Source: Variovorax sp. Root318D1
GTDB taxonomy: Bacteria > Pseudomonadota > Gammaproteobacteria > Burkholderiales > Burkholderiaceae_C
NCBI RefSeq assembly: GCF_001424835.1
Contig: NZ_LMCQ01000009.1
Span: 16,987-80,986, forward strand
Direction of reading: 5' to 3'
Length of the DNA: 64,000 bases
In this document: one piece after another, positions 25,674 through 35,565 of the stretch
Layout: every line of letters starts with the position of its first letter
Numbering within the stretch: the first letter of the stretch is position 1
Notes under the pieces: generated by a model
The model's input: the letters and a program-made list of their open reading frames with translations, nothing else
Database searches by the model: none
What the model was told of the DNA's origin: nothing
Made by a program: the position numbers and the translations under genes

Positions 25674-27098
25674 TCAGCCGATGACTTCGGGCCAATCGGT
25701 GTGGAAGAACTGGCCTTCGGGCTTGTCGATCCGCTCGTACGTGTGGGCGCCGAAGAAATCGCGCTGCGCCTGCAGCAGGTTGGCCGGCAAGCGCTCCGTG
25801 CGGTAGCTGTCGTAGTAGGCGAGCGAGGCGCTGAACGCGGGCACTGGAATGCCGTTGTTCACCGCCAGCGCCACCACTTCGCGCCAGTTCTGCTGCGTGC
25901 GGTTGAGCAGGTCCTTGAAGAAGGGGTCGAGCATCAGGTTGCCGAGGGCAGGGTCGGTGCGGTAGGCGTCGGTGATGCGGTTCAGGAACCGAGCGCGAAT
26001 GATGCAGCCGCCGCGCCAGATGGCCGCGATTCCGCTCAGGTCGAGCTTCCACGCCTTCTTTTCGCCCATCGTCTGGATGAGGTCGAAGCCTTGCGTGTAG
26101 CTGATGACCTTCGACGCATAAAGCGCGTCATGCACCTTGGCCACCAGCGCCTTCTTGTCGAGCGAGAGTTCGATCGTCGGCCCCTGCAATACCTTGCTGG
26201 CTGCCACGCGCGCTTTTTTCTGCGACGACAGCACGCGCGCCTCGACCGCTGCGTTGATGGTGCTGATGACCACCGCGTTCTGGGCCGCGTTGACGAGCGT
26301 CCACTGCCCCGTGCCCTTCTGGCCCGCCTTGTCCAGGATGAGCTCGACGATCGGCTGGCCGGTCTCAAGGTCTTTCTGCTCCAACGCCTTGGCGGTGATC
26401 TGGATCAGGTAGCTCTGCAACTCGCCTTCGTTCCATTCGTTGAAGACGGCGGCCATCTCGTCGGTGCTGAAGCCCGCGGCTTTGAACAGGCTGTAGGCCT
26501 CGCAGATCAGCTGCATGTCGCCGTACTCGATGCCGTTGTGCACCATCTTCACGTAGTGGCCCGCGCCGCCGGGGCCGATGTGGATCACGCAGGGCTCGCC
26601 GTCCACCTTGGCCGCGATGCTCTCGAAGATCGGCTTCATCACCTCCCAGGTGGAAAGCGGCCCGCCAGGCATGATCGACGGACCCTTGCGCGCGCCTTCT
26701 TCGCCGCCTGACACGCCCGCGCCGATGAAGCGCAGGCCCTTGCTCGACAGGTAGGCGTCGCGGCGTTCGGTGTCGGTGTAGAGGCTGTTGCCGCCGTCGA
26801 TCACGATGTCGTCCTTGTCGAGCAGCGGAATCAGCTGCTCGATCACCTGGTCGACCGGCGCGCCCGCCTTCACCATGATCTGGATCTTGCGGGGCTTGGC
26901 GAGGCTCTGCACGAACTCTTCGAGCGTCTTGGCGCCGACCAGCTTTTTGCCGGGGTTCTCTGCCACGAAGGCTTCGGTGATGGCTTCGGTGCGGTTGTAC
27001 ACGCTGACCTGGAAGCCGCGGCTTTCCACGTTCAGCACCAGGTTCTGGCCCATCACGGCCAGGCCGATCAAACCGAAATCGCTTTTGTTGTTGCTCAT
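25674..27098 (-). CDS. gnd: 6-phosphogluconate dehydrogenase, decarboxylating
   Basis: 474-residue NADP-dependent enzyme of the pentose phosphate pathway, giving ribulose 5-phosphate and CO2. N-terminal FGLIGLAVMGQNLVLN, substrate motif IGAGVSGGEEGARKGPSIMPGG, catalytic lysine in GHYVKMVHNGIEYGDMQ, and the C-terminal FHTDW. Length matches the long (dimeric) form. AAGAAGGG precedes ATG; a longer upstream frame is not needed. Next to gntK in convergent orientation. Confidence 0.95.
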   Translation of the reverse strand: MSNNKSDFGLIGLAVMGQNLVLNVESRGFQVSVYNRTEAITEAFVAENPGKKLVGAKTLEEFVQSLAKPRKIQIMVKAGAPVDQVIEQLIPLLDKDDIVIDGGNSLYTDTERRDAYLSSKGLRFIGAGVSGGEEGARKGPSIMPGGPLSTWEVMKPIFESIAAKVDGEPCVIHIGPGGAGHYVKMVHNGIEYGDMQLICEAYSLFKAAGFSTDEMAAVFNEWNEGELQSYLIQITAKALEQKDLETGQPIVELILDKAGQKGTGQWTLVNAAQNAVVISTINAAVEARVLSSQKKARVAASKVLQGPTIELSLDKKALVAKVHDALYASKVISYTQGFDLIQTMGEKKAWKLDLSGIAAIWRGGCIIRARFLNRITDAYRTDPALGNLMLDPFFKDLLNRTQQNWREVVALAVNNGIPVPAFSASLAYYDSYRTERLPANLLQAQRDFFGAHTYERIDKPEGQFFHTDWPEVIG

Positions 27099-27216
27099 GG
27101 CCCTTCTTTCGTCTGCGGTAGAGGTGACGGGCATTGTGCCGGGGGTGCCCAGGCGTTGCCATGGGAGCCGTCTATACCCGCTTGGCAAGCGCGCGCGGCT
27201 TGGGTATGTTGGCGCG

Positions 27217-28206
27217 ATGAACGGAAATGCCTCCTCCGCGATCGCTTCTTCCGCGATCCACACCTGGTCCACCGACGCCGTGCCACCAGCGCAGCGGCTC
27301 GACTACTGGATCGGCGCGGTGTGCGAAGGCTTTCTCGAGATGGACGTGACCAGTTCGCTCGCCGGCAGCTTCGGCGCCAAGCTCGAATCCGCGCCGCTCG
27401 GCGCCATCGGCGTGAACCGGGTGCGTGGCAGCGCGCAGGACGTGTACCGCACGCGCAGGGCCATTTCCCACAGCCGCAGCAACTATTACTACATGTTGTG
27501 CAAGACCGATTCGCCCTGGGTCGCCGTGCAGGACGGCCGCTCGGCGCGCATGCTGCCGGGCGACGTGGTGCTGGTCGACTCGCGGCGCTGCTATGAATTG
27601 CATCTGCTCCAGTCGGCCGATACGCTGTCGCTCGAACTGCCCACCGCGTGGGTCGAGTCGTGGCTTCCCGATGCCGGCGCCCAGGTGGCGCGGCGCATCG
27701 ATGGGCAAACGGGCTGGGGCCGCGTGCTGAGCGGCTTCGCCCAGCAGCTTTCGCCGCAGGGCGTGTTGAGGCCGCCTTTGCCTGCGGCATTGCTGACCGA
27801 TCATCTCGGCGGGCTGCTTGCACTTGCCGCCGGCACTGCGGCCGAAGCGGGCGGGGCTGCCGCGCCCGGCGAAGGCGCCCGTACGGCGCTGCGCCGCCGC
27901 GTGCTCGACGCCACGCGCGATCGGCATGCGGAGCCCGGCCTGACGGCTGCCGGCGTGGCGCGTGGACTGGGCATCTCGGAGCGCAGCCTGCACCGCAGCC
28001 TGAACGAAGGGGCGACCACCTTCGCGGCCGCTCTGTCCGGCTTTCGCATGCAGGTCGCGCGGCGCATGCTCGGCGACGCCCGCTTCGATCGCTTGAGCAT
28101 CGCGGAAATCGGTTTGCGAGTCGGGTTCTCCGATGCATCGCACTTCGTTCGCCAGTTCAGCCGCCATCTCGGCATGACGCCAGGTGCCTTGCGGCGCCAG
28201 CGCTGA
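27217..28206 (+). CDS. AraC-family transcriptional regulator
   Basis: 329-residue regulator. The N-terminal half is an AraC-binding-like domain (AVCEGFLEMDVTSSLAGSFGAKLES...). The C-terminal double helix-turn-helix reads AAGVARGLGISERSLHRSLNEGATTFAAALSGFRMQVARRML and LSIAEIGLRVGFSDASHFVRQFSRHLGMTPGALRR. It resembles FeaR-type regulators. Divergent from gnd; the target and inducer are unknown. Confidence 0.88.
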   Translation: MNGNASSAIASSAIHTWSTDAVPPAQRLDYWIGAVCEGFLEMDVTSSLAGSFGAKLESAPLGAIGVNRVRGSAQDVYRTRRAISHSRSNYYYMLCKTDSPWVAVQDGRSARMLPGDVVLVDSRRCYELHLLQSADTLSLELPTAWVESWLPDAGAQVARRIDGQTGWGRVLSGFAQQLSPQGVLRPPLPAALLTDHLGGLLALAAGTAAEAGGAAAPGEGARTALRRRVLDATRDRHAEPGLTAAGVARGLGISERSLHRSLNEGATTFAAALSGFRMQVARRMLGDARFDRLSIAEIGLRVGFSDASHFVRQFSRHLGMTPGALRRQR

Positions 28207-28330
28207 GAAAGCGCGGGGCGGGGGCGGGCGCAAATCGGCCACGCGCCTGGCAGTGAGCGGCCATTCGCGCCAGCTGGTGTTTCCTAAAGTCGTCTTTTAT
28301 TCAACGACGACGAAGATGAAGGAGACACGC

Positions 28331-29059
28331 ATGTCCGACACCTATGTTCTGATCCACGGCGCCTGGCACACCGGCGGCGAGATGGAGGCCGTGGCCGCCG
28401 GCCTGCGCGAGGCTGGCCACGTGGTGCATTGCCCCACGCTCGTGGGCAACCGGGCGGGCGACGACCGCTCGCGCACCGGCCTCGATGAAGCGATCGACTC
28501 GGCCGTCCGCTTCATCGAAGAGAAAGACCTCTCCGAGGTTCGGCTGGTGGGCCACAGCTACGGCGGCATGGTGATCTCGGGCGTGGCGGACCGCATTGCG
28601 CCTCGGCTCAAACGCCTGGTCTACGTCAACGCCTTCGTGCCGCTCGATGGCGAATCACTCAACGACATGGCTCCGCCGCACTACGTCACGATGTTCGACG
28701 CCGTCGCGGCAGCCAACGGCAACGCGGTGAGCCTGCCGTTCGAAGTCTGGCGCGAAGCCTTCATCAACGACGCCGACCTGCCGCTGGCGCAGGCCAGCTA
28801 CGAGCGGCTGAATCCGCACCCCTACCGCACCTTCACCGACAAGATCCGGCTGCGCGAGCCGCTGGCGGCGTTGCAGATCGGCAAGTCCTACGTCAACTGC
28901 CAACAGGACACGGCCATGCCGCACAGCCTGCCGTGGCATCCGCGCCTGTCGGAGCGGCTCGGTCTGTTCAGGCTGGTGGAGTGCCCAGGCAGCCACGAGA
29001 TGTTCTTCTCCAACCCGAAGCGGCTGGCGCAGGCGATCCTGGAGGCGGGGCGGGACTAG
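28331..29059 (+). CDS. Alpha/beta hydrolase (esterase-like)
   Basis: 242-residue hydrolase with VLIHGAWHTGGEM, nucleophile elbow LVGHSYGGMV and catalytic His in VECPGSHEMFFSNPKRLA. The pattern is that of the plant hydroxynitrile lyase/methylesterase-like family found in bacteria (often called pyrethroid-hydrolase-like). GGAG precedes ATG 28331; an ATG 15 bases earlier is less likely. Likely single gene after the AraC regulator; substrate unknown. Confidence 0.83.
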   Translation: MSDTYVLIHGAWHTGGEMEAVAAGLREAGHVVHCPTLVGNRAGDDRSRTGLDEAIDSAVRFIEEKDLSEVRLVGHSYGGMVISGVADRIAPRLKRLVYVNAFVPLDGESLNDMAPPHYVTMFDAVAAANGNAVSLPFEVWREAFINDADLPLAQASYERLNPHPYRTFTDKIRLREPLAALQIGKSYVNCQQDTAMPHSLPWHPRLSERLGLFRLVECPGSHEMFFSNPKRLAQAILEAGRD

Positions 29060-29074
29060 GGCCTGTTCACAGCG

Positions 29075-29689
29075 TTAGGCTTGGGCGAACAGGGCATCGA
29101 ACACGCGGATCGATGCATAAGCGTCGTTGGCTGCATAGCGGATCTGCGCTTCCGTCAGTTGCCGGTTGGCCCAGTTCGACGTGGTGGCCTTGCGCGACTT
29201 GACGAAGCGCCGGTTGAACACCAGCGCCACGGCCGTCTTCACGCCCACCGACTTGCGGTAGCCGCGTCGGCGGAACTCGCTGTCGATGTCGAACACCGCT
29301 TTCGGCTCGATGTTGAGCCGGTTGCGTATCAGCGTGAGGTCAGTGGAAAGGCCGAAACCGACCTTCCTGAGTTCGGTCGACGCAATCAGCGTGGCCACCA
29401 CCGGATTGCATTCGGTGCGGTGCAGCTGAAAGAGCCAGGCCGTCTCGCGCGTGGAGAACTGCACCACGTGCGGGCCGCCGGACACTTCGTTCTTTGCGAA
29501 GGTCGGCTTGGATTCGGTGTCGAAGCCGGCAACACCGGCGGACAACAGCGCAGCGGCGGCGTGCTCGGCCTCGCCCAGCGTGGAGACGACCACGATGTCT
29601 TTCAGGCCAAGGCCCTCGAAGGCGTCGAGCAGCGCGATCTGCTCGCGCTCGGGAAGCGGTGGCAGCGCGAGTGTGGTGTCGTCGCTCAA
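29075..29689 (-). CDS. 3'-5' exonuclease (RNase D-like DEDDy)
   Basis: 204-residue exonuclease domain protein. Metal-binding acids: FDTES (Exo I), a middle GFGLSTDLTLI (Exo II) and YAANDAYASIRVF (Exo III with Tyr). It lacks the HRDC domains of full RNase D, so it is a compact exonuclease acting on RNA or single-stranded DNA. The start overlaps the TfoX-like stop (ATGA). Confidence 0.85.
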   Translation of the reverse strand: MSDDTTLALPPLPEREQIALLDAFEGLGLKDIVVVSTLGEAEHAAAALLSAGVAGFDTESKPTFAKNEVSGGPHVVQFSTRETAWLFQLHRTECNPVVATLIASTELRKVGFGLSTDLTLIRNRLNIEPKAVFDIDSEFRRRGYRKSVGVKTAVALVFNRRFVKSRKATTSNWANRQLTEAQIRYAANDAYASIRVFDALFAQA

Positions 29690-30072
29690 GGGGAGGCTGC
29701 TTTCTTTTTCTTCACGGGGACTTTCTTTTTAGCGGGTTTCTTTTTGGGCGGCTGGCCCGAACGCAAGGCGGTCTCGTAGGCGCGGCGGCCCCAGAGCGCG
29801 GCTTCTTCGCGGTCTTCGAAAAGATCGGCGGGCGCTTGGCGGTACGACATCGGCATCGTCTTGCCGTTTCGCTCATAGGTGAAGGGCGGCAGGTTCTGCT
29901 TGTCGAAATGCTCGGCGCTCTCGGCGTCCGACTTGAGGTAGAGCGTGTCCTTGATGACGATCGCGATCATCCGCCCCTCGTGAAAGATGCCGTGGCCGCC
30001 AAACATGCGGCGCGGCTCGATGCGGCCGAAGCGCTCGAAGATCTCGTGCAGGCTTTCTACGAATTCACTCAT
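29686..30072 (-). CDS. TfoX/Sxy N-terminal domain protein
   Basis: 128-residue protein with a TfoX N-terminal domain (EIFERFGRIEPRRMFGGHGIFHEGRMIAIVIKDTLYLKSD), as in competence regulators of gamma-proteobacteria. Unlike Sxy it has no C-terminal TfoX domain; instead it ends in a lysine/proline tail (KKKPAKKKVPVKKKK) that may bind nucleic acid. Coupled by ATGA to the exonuclease. Role in competence is unproven in betaproteobacteria. Confidence 0.83.
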   Translation of the reverse strand: MSEFVESLHEIFERFGRIEPRRMFGGHGIFHEGRMIAIVIKDTLYLKSDAESAEHFDKQNLPPFTYERNGKTMPMSYRQAPADLFEDREEAALWGRRAYETALRSGQPPKKKPAKKKVPVKKKKAASP

Positions 30073-30111
30073 TGCGCGAGCGGCTCATTTGCGGAACAGC
30101 CGAGCGGGGAC

Positions 30112-30501
30112 TCATGCGGTGATCTCGATGCGGTTGCCGTCGGGGTCGAGCACCACGCTTTCGTAATAACCGTCGCCGGTGCGGCGCGGTCCGTCGAGCA
30201 GCGGATAGCCGTCGGCCCGGAGGCGCTGCGTGAGCGCGTCCACCGCCGCGTCGGAACCCACGCTGATCGCCAGGTGCGTCCAGCCCATGCGCTGCGCGCC
30301 GGGTTCGGCGGGCACGGGCGAGAGCGTGCGGGTGGTCATGGCTTCGATGCGGGCGCCGTCGCCCAGGCTGAGGAAGCAGGATGCGAAACCCTTCGCCGGA
30401 TTGACATAGCCCGCGCCGGCCGTGGCGCCGAAGTAGTCGATGTAGAAGCGCTTGCAGCGTTCGAGGTCGGTGGTCCAGAGGGCGATGTGATCGATGCGCA
30501 T
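30112..30501 (-). CDS. VOC/glyoxalase-family protein
   Basis: 129-residue VOC-fold protein: MRIDHIALWTTDLERCKRFYIDYFGA, MGWTHLAISVGSDAAVDALTQRLRADG and the ending VVLDPDGNRIEI with metal-type His and Glu. One domain, thus probably a dimer. Could be a lactoylglutathione lyase-like or resistance-type enzyme. Sits 21 bases after the acetyltransferase. Confidence 0.85.
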   Translation of the reverse strand: MRIDHIALWTTDLERCKRFYIDYFGATAGAGYVNPAKGFASCFLSLGDGARIEAMTTRTLSPVPAEPGAQRMGWTHLAISVGSDAAVDALTQRLRADGYPLLDGPRRTGDGYYESVVLDPDGNRIEITA

Positions 30502-30522
30502 GAGAAACGGGGGAGAAAGAGC

Positions 30523-31026
30523 TCAGCCAATGGGTCGCGGCGGCCGTGGCGGGCTCGGCGGATACCAATGGTAGGCGACCCGTTCGCGCCCGCTGGACGG
30601 GTGCCGGTCGATGGTGCCGCGCTCCAGGCCGTAGCGCTCGTAGAAGCGCTGCGCCGCGGTGTTGCTGGTGGCCACGTGCAGCTTCCAGCCGGACGGCATG
30701 CGCAGGCTGGCTTCGTCGAGCAGCGCCTGCCCGAGGCCCTGGTTGCGCAGATGCGGTTCGACGAAGAGCTGGGCCACGTACTCGCGCCGCGCCAGCAGCA
30801 CCATGAAGGCGAGCACCTGGCCTTCGCGCTCGGCCAGCACCACGTCGGCCGGCGGCACGAACTCGGTTTGAACGCGGCGCAGCCAATGGGTGATCGGCTC
30901 GATGACGGTGGCCCTGCGGTTGGCCGCGATCCAGGCTCGGCGCCAGATGCCGGCGAGCATCAGGTTCTCTTCGGGGGCGCCGTCCCGGGAGCGCAAATGG
31001 AAGGCAGGAATCTGTGCTGCGGACAT
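30523..31026 (-). CDS. GNAT-family N-acetyltransferase
   Basis: 167-residue acetyltransferase. The acetyl-CoA-binding motif is VEPHLRNQGLGQALLDEA, preceded by LAFMVLLARREYVAQLFV and followed by LHVATSNTAAQRFYERYGL. A proline-rich tail (WYPPSPPRPPRPIG) ends it. Frame open upstream, but MSAAQIPAFHLR at 31026 fits. Substrate unknown. Confidence 0.85.
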   Translation of the reverse strand: MSAAQIPAFHLRSRDGAPEENLMLAGIWRRAWIAANRRATVIEPITHWLRRVQTEFVPPADVVLAEREGQVLAFMVLLARREYVAQLFVEPHLRNQGLGQALLDEASLRMPSGWKLHVATSNTAAQRFYERYGLERGTIDRHPSSGRERVAYHWYPPSPPRPPRPIG

Positions 31027-31072
31027 ATGCGCTCCATGATACGGCGCCCGCCAGCCGAGGTCGATCCGCCTT

Positions 31073-31948
31073 TCAGCCGTTGAGCGATTGGGCGTGGTGG
31101 GCGATGTGGTCCGCCATGAAGGTCTGGATGAAGTAGTAGCCGTGGTCGTAGCCCGCATGACGGCGCAGCGTGAGCGGCTGGCCGGCGGCAAAGCAGGCGG
31201 CCTCGAAGGCTTCCGGGTACAGCTGCTCGGCAAGGAATTTGTCGGCCAGGCCCTGGTCGATCAGGATGCCCTTCGGGTACGGCGCGGCCGTCTGCGATTT
31301 CATGAGTGCACTGGCGTCGTGCGCCAGCCACTGCGCACGGTCGCCGCCCGGCTCGCCCAGGTAGCCGCCGAATGCCTTTTCGCCCCACGGGCATTGCGTG
31401 GGCGCGCAGATGGGCGCGAACGCCGACAGCGACTTGAAGCGCCCGGGATGCCGCAGCGCGAGCGTGAGCGCGCCGTGGCCGCCCATCGAATGGCCGCAGA
31501 TGCCCAGGCGCTGGTCGTCGATGGCGAAGTGCCGCGCCACGAAGGGCAGCAGCTCGTGCACGATCCAGCTTTCCATGCGCCAGTGGGTGGACCAGGGCGC
31601 TTCGGTGGCGTCGAGGTAGAAACCTGCGCCAATGCCGAAGTCCCAGCTGGCGGTGGCGCCGGGCAGGCTTTCGACGGCGCTTCCGCGCGGGCTGGTGTCG
31701 GGCGCGATCAGCGCGAGGCCCAAGCTGGCGGCCATGCGCTGTGCGCCGGCCTTTACCGCGAAGGTTTCCTCATTGCAGGTCAGCCCCGCGAGGTAGAGCA
31801 GGGCCGGCACGCGCTCGTTCGCGGCCTGCGGTGGCAGGTAGACCGAAAAGCGCATCGGCAGGCCGATTTCGTGCGAGATGTGCTCGTGAAAGCTTTGCAC
31901 GCCGCCAAAGGCATGGTGCTCGGAAAGGGTCTTGAGGATGTCGGTCAT
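31073..31948 (-). CDS. fghA: S-formylglutathione hydrolase
   Basis: 291-residue serine hydrolase that cleaves S-formylglutathione to formate and glutathione, the second step of glutathione-dependent formaldehyde oxidation. It shows LYLAGLTCNEETF, APDTSPRG, the nucleophile in ICGHSMGGHGAL, the QGLADKFL Asp and GYDHGYYFIQTF with the catalytic His. Its ATG overlaps the stop of the upstream hydrolase. The first-step enzyme is two genes upstream. Confidence 0.95.
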   Translation of the reverse strand: MTDILKTLSEHHAFGGVQSFHEHISHEIGLPMRFSVYLPPQAANERVPALLYLAGLTCNEETFAVKAGAQRMAASLGLALIAPDTSPRGSAVESLPGATASWDFGIGAGFYLDATEAPWSTHWRMESWIVHELLPFVARHFAIDDQRLGICGHSMGGHGALTLALRHPGRFKSLSAFAPICAPTQCPWGEKAFGGYLGEPGGDRAQWLAHDASALMKSQTAAPYPKGILIDQGLADKFLAEQLYPEAFEAACFAAGQPLTLRRHAGYDHGYYFIQTFMADHIAHHAQSLNG

Positions 31949-32868
31949 CGGGCGGTGTCGTTGTGGAGTGCGGGCACGAGTTCGAGCACGGCGTCGGCAA
32001 AGATGCGCGGCGCCTCCTGGGGCAAGTTGTGGCCGACGCCGGGCACCAGTCGGTGCGAGCGCGGCCCGCTGAAGCGGTGCGCATGGGCCGACGCGTCGGC
32101 GGGCGGGCGCACCCCGTCGTCGATGCCATCGAAGGTGATGCTGGGCACGGCAATCGCCGGCTGAGCAGCCAGGCGGCGCTCGATGTAGCCGTAGGCCGGG
32201 TCGCCCGCAACGAGCCCGAAGCGATGCCGGTACGAGTGAATTACCACGTCGACGAAGTCGGGGTGGTCGAAGGCGGCTGCGCTGCGGTGGAAGGTGGCGT
32301 CGTCGAACTTCCACGTTGGCGACCAAAGCTGCCACAGCAGGCGGGTGAGGGCCTTGCGGTCCTTCGCCAGCCCGGCGCGGCCGCGCTCGCTGTGAAAGTA
32401 GTACTGGTACCAGAGGCTGTGCTCGTTCGCGGGCGTGTCAGGCTCCATCGCCTTGGCGATGTCCTGGATGTTGTAGCTGTTGAGCGAGACCAGTCCCGCG
32501 CAGCGCTCGGGCCACAGCGTCGCCACCACGCAGGCGGCGCGTCCGCCCCAGTCGTAGCCAGCGAGCACCGCGCGCGGAATGGCGAGTGCATCGAGCAGCG
32601 CGAGCAGGTCAGCGCCCAGCGCGGCCTGTTCGCCCGACCGCGGTGTGGCATCGCTCAAGAAGCGCGTGGCACCGTAGCCGCGCAGGTAGGGCACGATGAC
32701 GCGGCAGCCCTGCTGCGCGAGCATTGGTGCCACGTCTGCGTAGGTGTGAATGTCGTAGGGAAAGCCGTGCATCAGCAGCACGGGCGGGCCGTTTGCGGGG
32801 CCGGCTTCGAAGTACGCAACTTCCAGAACGCCCGCTTCGATCTTGCGCAAGGGTTCCATGCGGTTCAT
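31945..32868 (-). CDS. Alpha/beta hydrolase with Asp nucleophile
   Basis: 307-residue hydrolase resembling epoxide hydrolases/haloalkane dehalogenases: LLMHGFPYDIHTYADVAPML, nucleophile elbow AGYDWGGRAA with Asp in place of Ser, and His in VPGVGHNLPQEAP. Sandwiched between frmA-type and fghA genes, with an ATGA overlap to fghA. Asp nucleophile implies attack on C-O or C-halogen bonds. Its link to formaldehyde metabolism is inferred from position. Confidence 0.83.
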   Translation of the reverse strand: MNRMEPLRKIEAGVLEVAYFEAGPANGPPVLLMHGFPYDIHTYADVAPMLAQQGCRVIVPYLRGYGATRFLSDATPRSGEQAALGADLLALLDALAIPRAVLAGYDWGGRAACVVATLWPERCAGLVSLNSYNIQDIAKAMEPDTPANEHSLWYQYYFHSERGRAGLAKDRKALTRLLWQLWSPTWKFDDATFHRSAAAFDHPDFVDVVIHSYRHRFGLVAGDPAYGYIERRLAAQPAIAVPSITFDGIDDGVRPPADASAHAHRFSGPRSHRLVPGVGHNLPQEAPRIFADAVLELVPALHNDTAR

Positions 32869-32890
32869 GGCGGGCGTTCTCTTCAGGGGG

Positions 32891-33997
<1,107 letters not shown>

Positions 33998-34049
33998 GGG
34001 GCTTCTGGGCAAAGAGGGGATGGAAGAGCCAAGGATACCCAGACCTCGT

Positions 34050-34688
34050 TCAGGCTGGAGCCGCAGCAAAGATACCCGACATTCCGATGAAGCCGGGCAG
34101 GTGTCGAAAGTTCCAGACCCACCGTCGCAACGCCGGATATTCGTCAAGGGATATTCCGCCTTCGCCGGCCAGCGCCACGTACGGAAAGCAGGCCAGGTCG
34201 GCCACGGTGGCGTGCGGACCGGCCAGCCATTGGAGCCCGCCGCTCGCGCGCTCGGCCAGATGGTCGTCCAGCAGCCGAAAGACCTCATGCGCACCGCGGC
34301 GGCAGGCCTCGATATCTATCGTTTCGTAGCTGAATGCATCGTGCAGCCGCGCCGCCGACGCCGTGCGGGTAATCTGGTCGGCCGTGGCAAACCACATCGC
34401 GATCTGGCCGCGCAGTTGCGGGTCGACTGGGTACCAGCGGGCTTGCGTGTCGTATTTGCTCGCGAGGTAGACGAGGATGGCCTGCGAATCGCGCAGCACA
34501 AAGCCGTCGTCGTCGATCACCGGCAGCTGCCCGAGCGGGTTGACGCGCGCCAGGAACGCGGCCGACTTGTGTTCGCGTCCCGGATGAAAGTCGACCGGCA
34601 CGCTCTGGTAGTCGAGGCCCAGCCAGGCGAGCATCTGCCGCACCTTGAAACAGTTGCCCGACAGCGCGTAGTCGTAGAGCCGGATCAT
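34050..34688 (-). CDS. Glutathione S-transferase
   Basis: 212-residue GST. N-terminal thioredoxin-like domain: [27 protein letters not shown], with Ser at the catalytic position, then [30 protein letters not shown] for glutathione binding. The C-terminal helical domain contains [20 protein letters not shown]. Its start overlaps the stop of the oxygenase gene (ATGA), so it probably acts on the oxygenase product or couples it to glutathione. Confidence 0.88.
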   Translation of the reverse strand: MIRLYDYALSGNCFKVRQMLAWLGLDYQSVPVDFHPGREHKSAAFLARVNPLGQLPVIDDDGFVLRDSQAILVYLASKYDTQARWYPVDPQLRGQIAMWFATADQITRTASAARLHDAFSYETIDIEACRRGAHEVFRLLDDHLAERASGGLQWLAGPHATVADLACFPYVALAGEGGISLDEYPALRRWVWNFRHLPGFIGMSGIFAAAPA

Positions 34689-35548
34689 TCGGGCTGCCTC
34701 ACACCAAAGCGCATCCCGCGCTCGCGCAGCCAGCGCCGGTAGGTAACCGAAGACGTGTCGCCGCGCGTCGGCGTCTCGGCGCGGCCTTCGAGCGGCATGC
34801 GCTTGAACGCGTGGTTCTCGAGAATCGGCTTGTCCTGTCCGAAGATGGTGTGCTGGAACGCGATGAGCTCGGCATCGGTCGAGGTGTCGTCATAGCAGGC
34901 CAGCAGCGTGTGGGCAATCACGTGTTCGTCGTCCAGCGGTTGCAGGAACAGTCCGATGGCATCGAGCTCGCCGTTGCGCGAGCTCGACTTGTAGAGCATG
35001 GCGGTGAGCGGCTGCATCACCCGGTACTTGTAAATCACTTCGCTGCCGCCTTCGTGGGCGGCCGAGGCGCGCGGTTGCCAGAAGCGACAGTCTGTCGCCC
35101 ATATCTCGCCCGTGCCGGGGTCGATCTGCACCTGGTACCTGGCCACCTCGGTGTGCGGCACCTGGCCCAGGATGTCGGCATGCACGAAGGGGAAGTGAGC
35201 CATGTCCAGGAAATTCTCGATCACGCGCAGCCCCGATACGGCCACGCCGATGCCGCCGCAATCGACGATGCGACGCCCGGCTTCGCCATGTTCCGGAAAG
35301 TCGAACAGCGGCCGCACGGGCTTGCCGCTCGGGCAAACCCAGAGATAGGCGTGGCGCGACTGGACGATCAAAGCCTGCGAGCCCAGCCGGCATTGCGGCT
35401 TGCCAGACGTATCGCACCAAAGCTGCAGCGTTTCGCCGAGCAGGCGCGCCGCGCGGGGCTCTGCTTCGGAGGCGCCGGCCAGCGCGGCGGCCGGTCCGGC
35501 GACCAGCCAATCGTCGAGCATGTTGGGATCGTCGGTGACGAAAGGCAT
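34685..35548 (-). CDS. Rieske-oxygenase catalytic subunit lacking the [2Fe-2S] motif
   Basis: 287-residue relative of VanA-type ring-hydroxylating/demethylating oxygenases. The N-terminus (DDWLVAGPAAALAG...LLGETLQLWCDTSGKPQ) and the strand HAYLWVCPSGKP look like the edges of a Rieske domain, but the stretch that should carry CxH and CxxH is missing. The mononuclear iron site is intact: N112-x2-D115-x2-H118-x4-H123 (ENFLDMAHFPFVH) and Asp239 in FGQDKPILENH. AAAGGAAC precedes ATG. It follows the separate Rieske gene by 17 bases, and likely receives electrons from it. Confidence 0.83.
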   Translation of the reverse strand: MPFVTDDPNMLDDWLVAGPAAALAGASEAEPRAARLLGETLQLWCDTSGKPQCRLGSQALIVQSRHAYLWVCPSGKPVRPLFDFPEHGEAGRRIVDCGGIGVAVSGLRVIENFLDMAHFPFVHADILGQVPHTEVARYQVQIDPGTGEIWATDCRFWQPRASAAHEGGSEVIYKYRVMQPLTAMLYKSSSRNGELDAIGLFLQPLDDEHVIAHTLLACYDDTSTDAELIAFQHTIFGQDKPILENHAFKRMPLEGRAETPTRGDTSSVTYRRWLRERGMRFGVRQPE

Positions 35549-35565
35549 GGCGTTCCTTTTCCCTG

